A stretch of DNA of 34,697 nt from an uncultured Rhodospirillaceae bacterium (GTDB lineage: Bacteria > Pseudomonadota > Alphaproteobacteria > Rhodospirillales > Magnetospirillaceae). The stretch lies in the NCBI GenBank assembly GCA_903924765.1, contig CAIYCT010000088.1, positions 1-34,697 on the forward strand, read 5' to 3'. A program made the position numbers and the translations under genes. The notes beneath the pieces are model-generated. The model was not told the origin of the DNA and did not search any database. It saw only the letters and a list, made by a program, of their open reading frames with translations. Position 1 is the stretch's first letter. Each line of letters opens with the position of its first letter. Below, in pieces: positions 7,375 through 16,302 of this stretch.

Positions 7375-8949
7375 CTATCTTACGGTCTCGGCCACGCTTT
7401 GATTGGGGGGCGTGGACAGGGCCAGGGCGCGTTGGTACAGGGTCGGTTGCGACAGCAGTTTTTCAGCCAAGGCCATATCGGAATCTTTGTCCAATCGGGA
7501 CATGGACGGGCACAGATCGCGCAATCGGGCGCGGCTGTTGATGTCCTCGATTTTCACCCGCCGCCAGTCGGCTAGATCATGGGGAACCGTCGCCGAGCGG
7601 GCTAGCATGTCCTGCGGCGCGATTTGCGTTTGATCGGCGAGTGAGGTGCATAAGGTGGGTAAGACGCCCAAACCGTGCAGGGCATAGCCTGACGGTGTGA
7701 AGAACCGTGACCAAGTCAGGGTGATTTCGCCGTCATTGGGAAGGTGGATCACAGTCTGCACCGTGCCCTTGCCGTAGCTGTTGGTGCCGATGACCACCGC
7801 GCGGCCCGAATCTTCCAACGCTCCGGCCAGGATTTCCGCCGCCGAGGCCGATTTGCCATCCACCAGCGCCACCACTGGAACGCCTTCGCCCACGCCGCCG
7901 CCGGTGGCGTCGTAGGATTGATTGGACAGGGGGTGACGCCCCCTGGTCTGAACGATAATTCCAGACGGGATAAACAGGTCGGCGGCGTTGACCGCCTGAT
8001 CCAGCAAGCCGCCGGGATTGCCGCGCAAATCCAGAACCACGCCGATGAATTTGGCGCCCAGTTGGTCTTTGGTTTGCGTCAAGGCTTGGGCAATGCTGTC
8101 TGCGGTTCGCTGATTGAAGCTGGACACATGCAGAATCAAAATGCCGTCAACGGTCTCGGCGGTGACAGTGGGCGGAACGATCAGGGCGCGGCGCAAGGTC
8201 TTTTGGACTTGCCTGCCGGTGGCGTCGATGACAACCACACTCAATTCGCTGCCGACGGGCCCGCGCAAATGTTCGACGATGGCAGGTTGGTCCAGATTGG
8301 TGACGTCCAATCCGTCGATGCGGGCGATCAATTGTCCGGGTTGCAATCCGGCCTGGGCGGCGGGCGATTGATCCAGCACGGTCTGAATGCGCAAGCCCTT
8401 GGCCTCGTGGTCAAAGGTGACGCCGATGCCGCCAAAGCCATTGCGCTCGGCCCGCAGACGGCGGGCTTCCTGGGCGCCGTGATAGCGGGAGAACAAATCC
8501 AGCCGCGCCAGGGTCGAATCGAAAATCGCCTCCAGCACCTGTTCCATGTCGGCTTTCTTGAGCTGCGGCGACAGGGCGCTGGCTTCATGGGCGATGGTGA
8601 CTGTCAAGCGCGACCAGCCCCGCACATCGTCGTCACCCGGCGCGGGATATTCGGCGGCGATGTGGTCGGTGGCGGACAGCAAGACGGTGTCGTCAACCCG
8701 CTGCACGGTCAGGGAGGGGTCGATGGAGCCCAGGCCGTGGAGGCCTTCCATCGAGGCGTCGGCCACGCTGATTCGGTCCAAGGTGCGTTCGGTGATGGCG
8801 GTCATGCCTTGGGCCAGGGTCTTTTCGGCTAGGCCTTCGTCAAACGGCGCGTCGGCCTTGGCCCAGCCATCTAGCGTTGATGTGCCGCAGGCCCCAGCCA
8901 GTACAAATCCGATCAACAATATGGAGAATGAATTTCTATAGTTTAGCAC
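7375..8949 (-). CDS. S41 family C-terminal processing peptidase (CtpA-like)
   Basis: 524-residue exported serine protease of the S41/CtpA family, cutting C-terminal tails of periplasmic proteins. Seen: an N-terminal hydrophobic export signal (residues 8-20) ending LAGAC, similar to a lipobox but with one extra residue before Cys21, so lipidation is uncertain. A PDZ domain follows (about 172-255, GIGVTFD...[13 protein letters not shown]), then the protease core with [15 protein letters not shown] (307-320), nucleophile Ser369 in GKSASAAEI and general base Lys394 in YGKGTVQ. The start is GTG 8949, 28 bases after the rnr stop, without a strong ribosome site; no other upstream start exists in frame. 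It is probably co-transcribed with rnr. Known relatives process photosystem, cell-wall-hydrolase or lipoprotein substrates; the target here is unknown. Confidence 0.9.
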   Translation of the reverse strand: MLNYRNSFSILLIGFVLAGACGTSTLDGWAKADAPFDEGLAEKTLAQGMTAITERTLDRISVADASMEGLHGLGSIDPSLTVQRVDDTVLLSATDHIAAEYPAPGDDDVRGWSRLTVTIAHEASALSPQLKKADMEQVLEAIFDSTLARLDLFSRYHGAQEARRLRAERNGFGGIGVTFDHEAKGLRIQTVLDQSPAAQAGLQPGQLIARIDGLDVTNLDQPAIVEHLRGPVGSELSVVVIDATGRQVQKTLRRALIVPPTVTAETVDGILILHVSSFNQRTADSIAQALTQTKDQLGAKFIGVVLDLRGNPGGLLDQAVNAADLFIPSGIIVQTRGRHPLSNQSYDATGGGVGEGVPVVALVDGKSASAAEILAGALEDSGRAVVIGTNSYGKGTVQTVIHLPNDGEITLTWSRFFTPSGYALHGLGVLPTLCTSLADQTQIAPQDMLARSATVPHDLADWRRVKIEDINSRARLRDLCPSMSRLDKDSDMALAEKLLSQPTLYQRALALSTPPNQSVAETVR

Positions 8950-8977
8950 CGCGCCGATTCCATAAAATGAATTCTAA

Positions 8978-11236
8978 TTATGATCTGCGGCCGGGCTTGC
9001 GGGAAGACTTCTTTTTTGCGAAGGCGCGATATGACGGGCGATGACGGGCGGACGCGGCGGATGACGCGCTCTTGCCTTGGGAGGTTTTGGGGGATGTGCT
9101 GGACAGGCTGAACATCATGCTACCGGTCAACCCGTTGGCTTCGCGCAAGGTGACCTCGATGGTGGCGCCCAACTGGAAGCTGCGCCGGGTGCGCTTGCCC
9201 ACCAAGGCGTGCTGGGTCTCGTCATGGAAATAGCTGTCGTCGGGCAGGGCACTGGCGGGGATCAAACCGTCCGCTCCGGTTTCAGTCAAGGTGACGAACA
9301 GACCAAACCGCGCCACGCCCGAGATGCGGGCGGCGAAGGTCGCGCCCACTCTGGACGACAGATACGCGGTGACGTAGCGGTCGACCGCCTCGCGCTCGGC
9401 GGTGGCGGCGCGGCGTTCGGTCATTGAGATATGGACGCCTTGGTCGGGGAAGGTGGTGACGGCGTCGGCGGGCAATCCGCCCGCTCCGGCTTTCAAGCCC
9501 GTCACCAAGGCGCGATGAACCAGCAAATCGGCATAGCGGCGGATGGGCGAGGTAAAGTGGGCGTAGCGGGCCAACCCCAACCCGAAATGGCCCAGATTCT
9601 CGGGTGCGTACACCGCCTGGGCTTGCGAGCGCAGGATCACTTCATTGACCAGGACTTCGTGCTCGCCGCCCTTGACCTTGGCCAGGATGGCGTTGAATTG
9701 CGCCGGTTTCGGCGTTTGGCCTTGGGGCAGGTTCATCTCCAAGCTTTTCAGGAAGTCGCGCAAGCCTTCCAGCTTTTCCAGCGACGGAGTGTCGTGTACC
9801 CGGTACATGCAGGGTTGGTGTAGTTTCTCCAATTCCATGGCGGCGCACACATTGGCCTGGATCATGAAATCCTCGATCAGGCGGTGGCTGTCCAGGCGCT
9901 GGCGCGGGCTGATGCCCAGCACCTGGCCTTCGGGCGACAGCACCACTTTGCGTTCGGGCAAATCCAATTCCAGCGCGCCGCGATTCGAGCGGGCGATGAA
10001 CAAAGATGCCCAAGCGCCATACAGCGGTGCGATCACGCTGTCCATCAATGGAGCAATATCCTGGTCCGGCAGGCCATCGCGGGCGATCTGCACCCGCTCA
10101 TAGGTCAGACGCATGGCCGAGCGCATCAGCCCGCGCAGGAAACGGTGCTCCAGCAGACCGCCGTTCTTGTCGATGCGGAACTTGACCGCCAAGCAGGGGC
10201 GATCCTCATCGGGCTTCAGCGAGCACCAGCCGTTGGACAATTCCTCGGGCAGCATGGGCACCACTCGGTCGGGGAAATAGACCGAGTTGCCGCGCTTGAA
10301 CGCTTCCTTGTCCAAGGCATCGTCGGGCCGCACATACCAGGACACGTCGGCGATGGCGACCATGCACCACCAGCCGCCCGCATTGGCGGGGTCGGTGTCG
10401 GCCTGGGCCCAGACCGCGTCGTCGAAATCGCGCGCATCGGCGCCGTCGATGGTGATCAAGGGAACAGACCGCAAATCCTCGCGGTTTTCCAGCGGGGCCG
10501 GACCGGATTTCTGCGCCTGAGCCAGGGCGTCGTCGGGGAATTCGTTGGGAATGCCGTGGGTGTGGATGGCGATCAGGCTGACAGACTTGGGTTCGCCCAT
10601 TTTGCCCAAGCGCTCTTTGACCGCCGCTTGACGCAATCCATAGACCCGGCCGGGCAGCAAGTCAGCCAGCACCAGATCGTCTTTCTCGGCCCCGCCATCC
10701 TCGCCTTTGGGCACCTGATAATCGGCTTTTTCGCGGCGATTGGTGGGGTGAATGCGGCCCGACCCGTCGGGCATGGGCTCGTAAACGCCCAACACCCTGG
10801 CCTTGCGCTCGCCCACCAGACGGATGATCGAGCCTTCGTACAAATCGTTGCGCAGGTGCCGTAGCCGGGCCAGCACCCGGTCGCCGACCCCAACCACGAT
10901 ATCGTTGCTGCGCATGGGGGCCAAAACAATCCGGGGCGGACTGCCTTGCTCTTCCCATGCCAGGGGCCGCGCGATCAAATCGCCATCGGTGTCCGATCCG
11001 GTGATTTCGATCACCGAGACCTCGGGCATGGCGCCAGGACGGGAATAGCTGCGGCTGCGGCCCTTGTCGATGGCCCCATCCATTTCCAGCTCTTTCAACA
11101 GCAGTTTCAAGTGGATGCGGTCTTCACCCTTCAAGTTGAAGGCGAGCGCGATCTCGCGCTTATCCACATGGCCTTGGGCTTGGTGAATGAACTCCTGAAT
11201 CTGCTGCCGGGTCGGCAAGGGCGTGGGCTTTTTCAT
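8978..11236 (-). CDS. rnr: Ribonuclease R
   Basis: 752-residue 3'-5' exoribonuclease of the RNase II/R family, degrading structured RNA. Order of parts: N-terminal helix-turn-helix-like region (residues 1-75), cold-shock domains (about 80-230), and RNB catalytic domain with the metal-binding aspartates in TIDGADARDFDDAVWA (about 257-273) and the conserved YARFTSPIRRYADL-type motif (HFTSPIRRYADLLVHRAL). A C-terminal S1 domain (SRVGATFAARISGVARFGLFVTL) and a Lys/Arg/Ser-rich tail follow; the basic tail is typical of RNase R rather than RNase II. Start ATG 11236 is 56 bases downstream of the AEC transporter gene on the same strand. A long antisense open frame across it is a composition artefact. 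Confidence 0.96.
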   Translation of the reverse strand: MKKPTPLPTRQQIQEFIHQAQGHVDKREIALAFNLKGEDRIHLKLLLKELEMDGAIDKGRSRSYSRPGAMPEVSVIEITGSDTDGDLIARPLAWEEQGSPPRIVLAPMRSNDIVVGVGDRVLARLRHLRNDLYEGSIIRLVGERKARVLGVYEPMPDGSGRIHPTNRREKADYQVPKGEDGGAEKDDLVLADLLPGRVYGLRQAAVKERLGKMGEPKSVSLIAIHTHGIPNEFPDDALAQAQKSGPAPLENREDLRSVPLITIDGADARDFDDAVWAQADTDPANAGGWWCMVAIADVSWYVRPDDALDKEAFKRGNSVYFPDRVVPMLPEELSNGWCSLKPDEDRPCLAVKFRIDKNGGLLEHRFLRGLMRSAMRLTYERVQIARDGLPDQDIAPLMDSVIAPLYGAWASLFIARSNRGALELDLPERKVVLSPEGQVLGISPRQRLDSHRLIEDFMIQANVCAAMELEKLHQPCMYRVHDTPSLEKLEGLRDFLKSLEMNLPQGQTPKPAQFNAILAKVKGGEHEVLVNEVILRSQAQAVYAPENLGHFGLGLARYAHFTSPIRRYADLLVHRALVTGLKAGAGGLPADAVTTFPDQGVHISMTERRAATAEREAVDRYVTAYLSSRVGATFAARISGVARFGLFVTLTETGADGLIPASALPDDSYFHDETQHALVGKRTRRSFQLGATIEVTLREANGLTGSMMFSLSSTSPKTSQGKSASSAASARHRPSYRAFAKKKSSRKPGRRS

Positions 11237-11292
11237 ACGCCGCAGAGAACCCTAAACAGGGCCAGGATGCAAGCGGTGTCTGGTGGTTTTTC

Positions 11293-12228
11293 TCACCCCC
11301 GCACAGCCCACAGCACCAGGGGCATGGTTAGAGCGGCGGCTAGGGTGGTGACGGTGATGATGGCGGCCATGAGGTCGGCGTCGCCGTTCATCTGCCGCGC
11401 CATGACGTAGGACGAGGCCGAGGTGGGGACCGAGGCGTACATCACCACGATCTCCAGCGGCATGGCGGTGACGCCCAACAGGGTGGCGATTACGCCCACC
11501 AGCAGCGGCAGCACAACCAATTTTCCCAGTGTCGATACTATCAGCGGCCAGCGTTGGGCGTGGATCGAGGCTAGGTTGATGCCCGCGCCCACCACCAGCA
11601 GGCCAAGACTTAAGGATGCTTGGCCCAATATTTTCAAGGTCGAGGCCAGCACCGGGGTCAGCCCCACACCGGTCAGATTGATCGCTCCGCCGACAACGCA
11701 GGCCAGGATCAGCGGATTGGTCGCAACCGCCTTAACAATCAATTTGCCTCGATGATCCCCTCCGGCATTGGTGCTCGAGTGTGCCCAATGGATCATGCCG
11801 ATGGTGGAAAACAAGTTTACCAGGGGCACGGCAATGGCGGCGCAAACGGCGGCAATAGCGATGCCAGGCTGGCCGTATAGGCTGCCTGCCGCCGCTAGCG
11901 CTCCATAGGTATTGGGGCGCTGCACGCCTTGGAACACCGAACTGAAGGCAGGGCCGTCAACGGATTTCAAGCACGGGGCAAGCGAGGCGGTCAGCGTCAG
12001 CAGAAGGATCAGCGCCCCGGCTTGGGCCAGGGTCAAATTGAGGATGGGCATGTCGCTGAGATCGGCCTCGGCCACAGAGCTGATCAGCAAGGCGGGAAAC
12101 AAGACCCAATAGGTAAGAAACTCGGCAGGGCGCCAGAACCCATCGTCCAGCAATTGGAAGGTCTTCAGGCTATAGCCCAAAGCGATCAAGGCGAAAATGG
12201 GGATCAGAGCCAGCAGGATAGAACTCAT
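11293..12228 (-). CDS. AEC family transporter (auxin efflux carrier-like permease)
   Basis: 311-residue integral membrane protein of the AEC family, which contains malonate, malate and auxin carriers. Ten or so hydrophobic helices are visible in two five-helix halves. The N-terminus (LLALIPIFALIALGYSLK) and the segment LLDDGFWRPAEFLTYWVLFPALLISSV match the family pattern, and the C-terminal half has the usual MPLEIVVMYASVPTSASSYVMARQM motif split around residues 254-275. ATG 12228 overlaps the stop of the upstream GT9 gene in ATGA (12225-12228), so it is translated with the glycosyltransferases. That linkage may mean only shared expression. Substrate cannot be read from sequence. Confidence 0.9.
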   Translation of the reverse strand: MSSILLALIPIFALIALGYSLKTFQLLDDGFWRPAEFLTYWVLFPALLISSVAEADLSDMPILNLTLAQAGALILLLTLTASLAPCLKSVDGPAFSSVFQGVQRPNTYGALAAAGSLYGQPGIAIAAVCAAIAVPLVNLFSTIGMIHWAHSSTNAGGDHRGKLIVKAVATNPLILACVVGGAINLTGVGLTPVLASTLKILGQASLSLGLLVVGAGINLASIHAQRWPLIVSTLGKLVVLPLLVGVIATLLGVTAMPLEIVVMYASVPTSASSYVMARQMNGDADLMAAIITVTTLAAALTMPLVLWAVRG

Positions 12229-13133
12229 GGCAACGACTCAATGACCTCAGCCACCGACAATTGTCGCAAATCGGGGCGGCGCAGGATAGCGACTTGGCCG
12301 CGCGGCGCGCAGCGGGCCGGGTCGCTTTCGTGGGAAAACAGCACCAAGGTTGGGCACCCCATCACCGCGATCAGGTGCATGGGGCCGGTGTCGTTGCCCA
12401 CCGCCAACGTGGCGCGGCGGGCCAGTTCGCCCACTTGAAACAGATCGGTTTTGCCGCATAAGTCAAGGCAGCGCGGTTCGGTGGCGGCGATTGCGTCCAG
12501 TTCCGTGCGCTCGGATTCAGTCCCCAACAGCACCGGTTGCACGCCGCGATCCGCCAAAGCCGTCGCCAGGGACGCGAAGTGTTGCCAGGGCCAGCGTTTG
12601 GCCGGACGATGGGGCGCGCCGCCGGGACACAGCAAGGCGAAGGGTGGGCCTAGGGCGAAGCCGGTCAACTCCGCATGCAGCCAAGAAAAATCGGGCTGGG
12701 GAAGGGTGGTTATTCCGGCGTCATGTAGTTGCCCAGCTTGTCGCTCGATGGTGTGAAGAGTGCCGCGATGCGGATTGCTGTCGGGGTGTGAACAGCCCTT
12801 GGCGATGCCGGACCAATGGGCCGGTTTGCCCATCAGACGATAGTACCGGGTCGACCGGCTGGAGGTTTGCAAATCGTAGATCCATTTGAACGGCAACGAT
12901 TTTAATTTCTGTTTCAGCGCCAGCAGACGGGTGATGTGCCACAGTTTGGGCCGCGAATCGATCCATACCTCGTCGAACCACGGAGCGCGCTCAGCCAAGT
13001 CCTTGAAGGGCTTTGTGGTCAGCAAAACGATGTGGGCATCGGGATGATGGGCGCGGATGGCGGCGAAGGGGCTGGCGCTTTGTATGAAATCGCCCAGGGC
13101 TCCCAAGCGAATCACCAAAACAGCGTTTTTCAC
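12225..13133 (-). CDS. Glycosyltransferase family 9 (heptosyltransferase-like)
   Basis: 302-residue GT9 enzyme related to LPS heptosyltransferases (WaaC/WaaF/WaaQ), which transfer heptose from an ADP-sugar to the LPS core. Seen: the N-terminal VLVIRLGALGDFIQSASPF motif, a central LCPGGAPHRPAKRWPWQHF donor-site motif, and the family signature VGNDTGPMHLIAVMGCPTLVLF. The frame is open upstream to 13310, but the GT9 motif starts at GTG 13133, which overlaps the stop of the upstream GT4 gene in GTGA (13130-13133); that start is chosen. Its own stop overlaps the AEC start. GT4-GT9-AEC therefore form one coupled unit. Acts in the cytoplasm at the inner membrane. Donor may be ADP-heptose or another sugar. 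Confidence 0.9.
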   Translation of the reverse strand: MKNAVLVIRLGALGDFIQSASPFAAIRAHHPDAHIVLLTTKPFKDLAERAPWFDEVWIDSRPKLWHITRLLALKQKLKSLPFKWIYDLQTSSRSTRYYRLMGKPAHWSGIAKGCSHPDSNPHRGTLHTIERQAGQLHDAGITTLPQPDFSWLHAELTGFALGPPFALLCPGGAPHRPAKRWPWQHFASLATALADRGVQPVLLGTESERTELDAIAATEPRCLDLCGKTDLFQVGELARRATLAVGNDTGPMHLIAVMGCPTLVLFSHESDPARCAPRGQVAILRRPDLRQLSVAEVIESLP

Positions 13134-14347
13134 CCCAACACCTCGCGATACACGTTCAAAGTGGCGGCGCACATGGCCTCGCGGGTGAATTCCCGATTGA
13201 CGAAGGCTTGCGCGGCTTGCGCCATGGTCGAACGCTCGGCCTCGGACAAGGACAGGAAATGTTCCAGCGCTTGCGCCAAGGCGTGCGGGTCGCCTGGTTC
13301 CACCAGCCAACCGGTTTGGTTGGGAATGACCGTTTCGCGCGGCGCGCCGTGGTCGCTGACGATGACCGGACGGCCCATGGCTTGGGCTTCGACCACCACT
13401 CGACCGAAGGCTTCCGGGTCGGTGGAGGCCGAGATCGCCACGTCGGTCAGCATATAGGCGGCGGGCATGTCATTGCATTCATCGACGATATGGACCACGT
13501 CGGTCATATCGCGGGCGGCGATCAGGTCGGTCAATTCCTTGCGGTAGCCGCTGCGGCCCTGGTCCGAGCCCACCAACAGACAGCGGATGTCGTGGCGGCC
13601 TAGGATGGCAAGCGCTTCGATCAGCACCGACTGGCCTTTCCAACGGGTCAGGCGACCGGGCAGCATGATAACCTTGTAGCCGTCGGGCAGTCGCCACTTT
13701 TGCGCCAAGGCGATGATTCGTTCCTGACTGACCCGATTGGGGTCGAAAATGGCCATGTCAATGCCACGATGGATCACTCGGATGCGGTCAGGGGCGACGC
13801 CGTACATGCGTTGAATGTGCTCGGAAATGAAATAGGAGATGGCGATCACTCGCTCGCCGCTGGCCATGACCGAATTGTACAAGCGTTTCAGCCCGTACAT
13901 GCCCAACGTGTAGGTGCCGTGGAAGGTGGTGACGAAATGCGCGCCGGTTCTTTCGGCGGCGGCCTTGGCGCTCCAGGCGGGAGCGCGCGAGCGGGCGTGG
14001 ACGATATCAACGCCCAGATCGCGAATCAATTGCTCCAACCGGTCGACGTTGCGGCGCATGACAAACGGATTCTTCGAGGCCAACGGCAAGGTAACATGCA
14101 CACCGCCGGTGCGGGCGATCTCGCGCACCATGGGGCCGCCTTCCGACGCCACCACCGCTTTCCAGCCGGCGGTGCTGATGGCGGCGGCCATGTCCACGGT
14201 GCCGCGTTCGACGCCGCCAGTGATCAAAGACGGCACTATTTGCAGAACGACAGGTTGACGTCCGAGTTTTCGACATGTTTCATCACCCCATTGAGTTGGG
14301 GTGGCGGTGGTCGCAGACTCGTTTGATAGGAGAGGTTCGTTGGTCAT
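13130..14347 (-). CDS. Glycosyltransferase family 4
   Basis: 405-residue GT-B glycosyltransferase. Seen: the N-terminal acceptor domain beginning VVLQIVPSLITGGVERGTVDMA (about 32-53), a linker with VIHRGIDMAIFDPNRV, and the C-terminal GT4 donor domain with PGRLTRWKGQSVLIEAL and the catalytic E-x7-E motif in SASTDPEAFGRVVVEAQAMGRPVI. ATG 14347 gives about 30 extra residues before the conserved part and lacks a clear ribosome site; its start codon overlaps the divergent hydrolase start by two bases, so a somewhat later start is possible. First gene of the coupled GT4-GT9-AEC unit, likely building LPS core or O-chain. Confidence 0.9.
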   Translation of the reverse strand: MTNEPLLSNESATTATPTQWGDETCRKLGRQPVVLQIVPSLITGGVERGTVDMAAAISTAGWKAVVASEGGPMVREIARTGGVHVTLPLASKNPFVMRRNVDRLEQLIRDLGVDIVHARSRAPAWSAKAAAERTGAHFVTTFHGTYTLGMYGLKRLYNSVMASGERVIAISYFISEHIQRMYGVAPDRIRVIHRGIDMAIFDPNRVSQERIIALAQKWRLPDGYKVIMLPGRLTRWKGQSVLIEALAILGRHDIRCLLVGSDQGRSGYRKELTDLIAARDMTDVVHIVDECNDMPAAYMLTDVAISASTDPEAFGRVVVEAQAMGRPVIVSDHGAPRETVIPNQTGWLVEPGDPHALAQALEHFLSLSEAERSTMAQAAQAFVNREFTREAMCAATLNVYREVLG

Positions 14348-15107
14348 GAATGAATCGCAGGGTTTCGGGGCGGGGATATTACCATGCCCAAGCGGCGCGT
14401 CTATCGCCTACAATAAGATTGTGGGAAAGAATCCGGGTGTGATCTTTTTGCACGGCTTCCGGTCGGACAAAGAAGGCGGAAAAGCCTTGGCCGTCCAAGA
14501 TTTGTGCGTACAGCACGGCCATGCCTTTGTGCGCTTCGACGCTTTCGGACACGGCCAAACGCCGGGGGATTTGTTACAGGGCACCATTGGCCGCTGGGCC
14601 CAGGACGCTGTCCATGTGCTTGATTCCTTAACCGAAGGGCCGCAAATCCTGGTGGGGTCGTCGTTCGGCGGCTGGATCTCGCTGTTGGCGGCGATGAAAC
14701 GGCCCGAACGGGTGGCGGCCATCGTGGGATTGGCCGCTGCGCCAGATTTCACCGAGGATTTGTTGTGGAATACCTTCACCCAGGCTCAGCGCGAGCAGTT
14801 GGAAACCCAAGGCGAAGTGGTGTTGCCCGATTGCGAGAACCCATTGGGCGATTGGCATATCCCCAAATTGCTGATTGATGAGGCCCGAAACAACTTGGTG
14901 TTGCGCAGCCCCATCCCCTTGACCTGTCCCGTGCGGCTGATCCATGGCCAAGCGGATGACGACGTGCCATGGCAACAGGCGTTGCAACTTGCTGATTTGC
15001 TGGAGTCGACCGATGTGCGGGTCACTTTGATCAAGGATGCCGGTCACCGGTTGTCGCGCGATCAGGATTTGGCGGTCATCAAACAGGCGCTTATAGAATT
15101 GTTTTGA
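14346..15107 (+). CDS. Alpha/beta hydrolase
   Basis: 253-residue cytoplasmic alpha/beta-fold hydrolase. Seen: the oxyanion-loop region FLHGFRSDKEGGKA (about 35-48), the nucleophile elbow GSSFGGW (Ser in G-x-S-x-G), a late acidic residue in IHGQADDDVPW, and the catalytic His in DAGHRLSRDQDL near the C-terminus. Together these are the Ser-Asp-His triad. ATG 14346 is chosen because a strong ribosome site AGGAGAGG (14329-14336) lies nine bases upstream; the frame is open a little further to 14301 with a poorer start. Related proteins include acyl-peptide and ABHD10/palmitoyl thioesterase-like enzymes; the substrate is unknown. It is divergent from the GT4 gene with overlapping start codons. Confidence 0.88.
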   Translation: MNESQGFGAGILPCPSGASIAYNKIVGKNPGVIFLHGFRSDKEGGKALAVQDLCVQHGHAFVRFDAFGHGQTPGDLLQGTIGRWAQDAVHVLDSLTEGPQILVGSSFGGWISLLAAMKRPERVAAIVGLAAAPDFTEDLLWNTFTQAQREQLETQGEVVLPDCENPLGDWHIPKLLIDEARNNLVLRSPIPLTCPVRLIHGQADDDVPWQQALQLADLLESTDVRVTLIKDAGHRLSRDQDLAVIKQALIELF

Positions 15108-15149
15108 GGGTGGAATGGTCGGCTGCGATCGAAGTTAAGCGCCCTTGCG

Positions 15150-15179
15150 CCTTAATTGTGACACAGTGCTCGATTAAGG
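15150..15179. promoter_or_regulatory. Nested dyad upstream of the small secreted protein gene
   Basis: Perfect 7-bp inverted repeat CCTTAAT / ATTAAGG (15150-15156 and 15173-15179) enclosing a smaller dyad TGTG-A-CACA (15157-15165). It ends 28 bases before the GTG start at 15208. It could be an operator or a 5' UTR hairpin; no matching regulator consensus is recognised, and no convincing -35/-10 pair was seen around it. Confidence 0.35.
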
Positions 15180-15207
15180 GCTAAGCTTCCTGCAAGGAGT
15201 CATCATC

Positions 15208-15498
15208 GTGAGACGAATTCTTTTTCTGGCCTGTGTAGCAGCCGCTTTGTCCCCCCAGCTTGCGATGGCGTGGTCCGTGCAGTCGGGTGGTAGCGGCCAA
15301 GACAGCAGCAAGTTTACCGATCAAGATGAGCAATTGCAGCACATGGCGGGTCGAGACGAGTACGGCAACAGCACAAGCGCCAATGGCTTTGGCAGCAGCC
15401 AATCCGTGGGCGGGATGACCTTCAGCGCGACCTCGCAAAATTCCGCTCCGTCGGTTCCCGTCTTTATTGCGCCGCCCTTAAGTGCCACTAGGCACTAG
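15208..15498 (+). CDS. Small secreted Ser/Gln-rich protein
   Basis: 96-residue protein with a clear Sec signal peptide (MRRILFLACVAAALSPQLAMA, cleavage about residue 21) and a short, Ser/Gly/Gln-rich, low-complexity mature part (WSVQSGGSGQDSSKF, ANGFGSSQSVGG). No cysteine in the mature part, no recognisable domain. It uses GTG 15208 with AAGGAG at 15193-15198 as ribosome site. Stands alone between the hydrolase gene (100 bases upstream, same strand) and the convergent nadK, with a small hairpin AGTGCC-ACTA-GGCACT (15481-15496) overlapping its stop. Function not recognised; probably periplasmic or extracellular. Confidence 0.7.
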   Translation: MRRILFLACVAAALSPQLAMAWSVQSGGSGQDSSKFTDQDEQLQHMAGRDEYGNSTSANGFGSSQSVGGMTFSATSQNSAPSVPVFIAPPLSATRH

Positions 15499-15507
15499 AA
15501 AGCCAGC

Positions 15508-16290
15508 TTACCCGCCGAACTGCTCGGCCATGATCCGTTCGTTCAGGCTCATTTCGGGGTCGAACAGCAAGGTCAGGGTGACTGAGCGGTCTTCTTGCAC
15601 GGTGACGCGGATCACGTCGCGGACTTCGGTGAAGTCGGCCACGGCGCTGACCGGGCGCTTGGCGCTTTCCAGCATATCGAATTGGATCACAGACGTATGT
15701 GATACAAGAGCGCCGCGCCACCGTCGGGGGCGGAAGGCGCTGATTGGGGTCAGGGCCATCACGTTGGAATCCAACGGCAAAATGGGGCCGTGCGCCGACA
15801 GATTATAAGCGGTGGACCCGGCTGGTGTCGATAGCAGCACACCGTCGCTGGCCAGTTCATTCAAACGGACGCGGCCATTGACCGTAATGCAAATCTTGGC
15901 CGATTGGCGAGTTTCGCGCAGCAAGGACACTTCATTGATGGCCAAGGCCTCGTTCTTGGTGCCATCGCCCTGATAGGCGATCATGCGCAACGGATACAAT
16001 GTCACCGGTTGGGCGGCGGTGACTCGTTCCAGCAAGCCGGATTCGGCGTAATGATTCATCAAGAAGCCGACGGTGCCGCGGTTGATGCCGTAGATGGGTT
16101 TGCCGCTTTTGATGAAGCGATGCAGGGTTTCCAGCATGAAACCGTCGCCGCCGATGGCGACGATGATGTCGGCCTCTTCGGGGGAGACGGTGGGGTATTG
16201 AGCTGTGAAATGGTGAAGGGCGACCTGGGCCGTTTCCGAGGTCTCGGAGGCAACGATAGCGATCTTGGGCGGCGTCGAGGAGTCTTCCAT
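15508..16290 (-). CDS. nadK: NAD kinase
   Basis: 260-residue ATP(or polyphosphate)-NAD kinase that phosphorylates NAD to NADP in the cytoplasm. Seen: the catalytic GGDG motif at residues 47-50 ([13 protein letters not shown]), [13 protein letters not shown], the NE-pair [12 protein letters not shown], and the conserved glycine-rich signature [28 protein letters not shown] (split around 148-175). Slightly shorter than the 290-residue enterobacterial enzyme, as usual in alphaproteobacteria. It follows the GtrB-like gene by 12 bases on the same strand, so it is probably the last gene of the glycan operon starting at 20054. No dedicated promoter seen in the gap. Confidence 0.95.
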   Translation of the reverse strand: MEDSSTPPKIAIVASETSETAQVALHHFTAQYPTVSPEEADIIVAIGGDGFMLETLHRFIKSGKPIYGINRGTVGFLMNHYAESGLLERVTAAQPVTLYPLRMIAYQGDGTKNEALAINEVSLLRETRQSAKICITVNGRVRLNELASDGVLLSTPAGSTAYNLSAHGPILPLDSNVMALTPISAFRPRRWRGALVSHTSVIQFDMLESAKRPVSAVADFTEVRDVIRVTVQEDRSVTLTLLFDPEMSLNERIMAEQFGG

Positions 16291-16302
16291 GGGATGATTC
16301 TA

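Noticed and set aside
7744..8832. Plus-strand open frame (362 codons) antisense to the S41 peptidase gene
   Set aside because: Gly/Asp/Gln-rich translation typical of a reversed high-GC coding frame; no recognisable domain.
9884..10864. Long plus-strand open frame (326 codons) antisense to rnr
   Set aside because: Codon-composition shadow of rnr; no ribosome site or domain, and the sense gene is fully conserved.
13134..13310. Upstream extension of the GT9 frame
   Set aside because: Overlaps the GT4 C-terminal coding region and does not resemble GT9; GTG 13133 coupled to the GT4 stop is the better start.
15481..15496. Small hairpin AGTGCC-ACTA-GGCACT as a terminator
   Set aside because: Six-bp stem without a following T-run; noted in the gene entry only.
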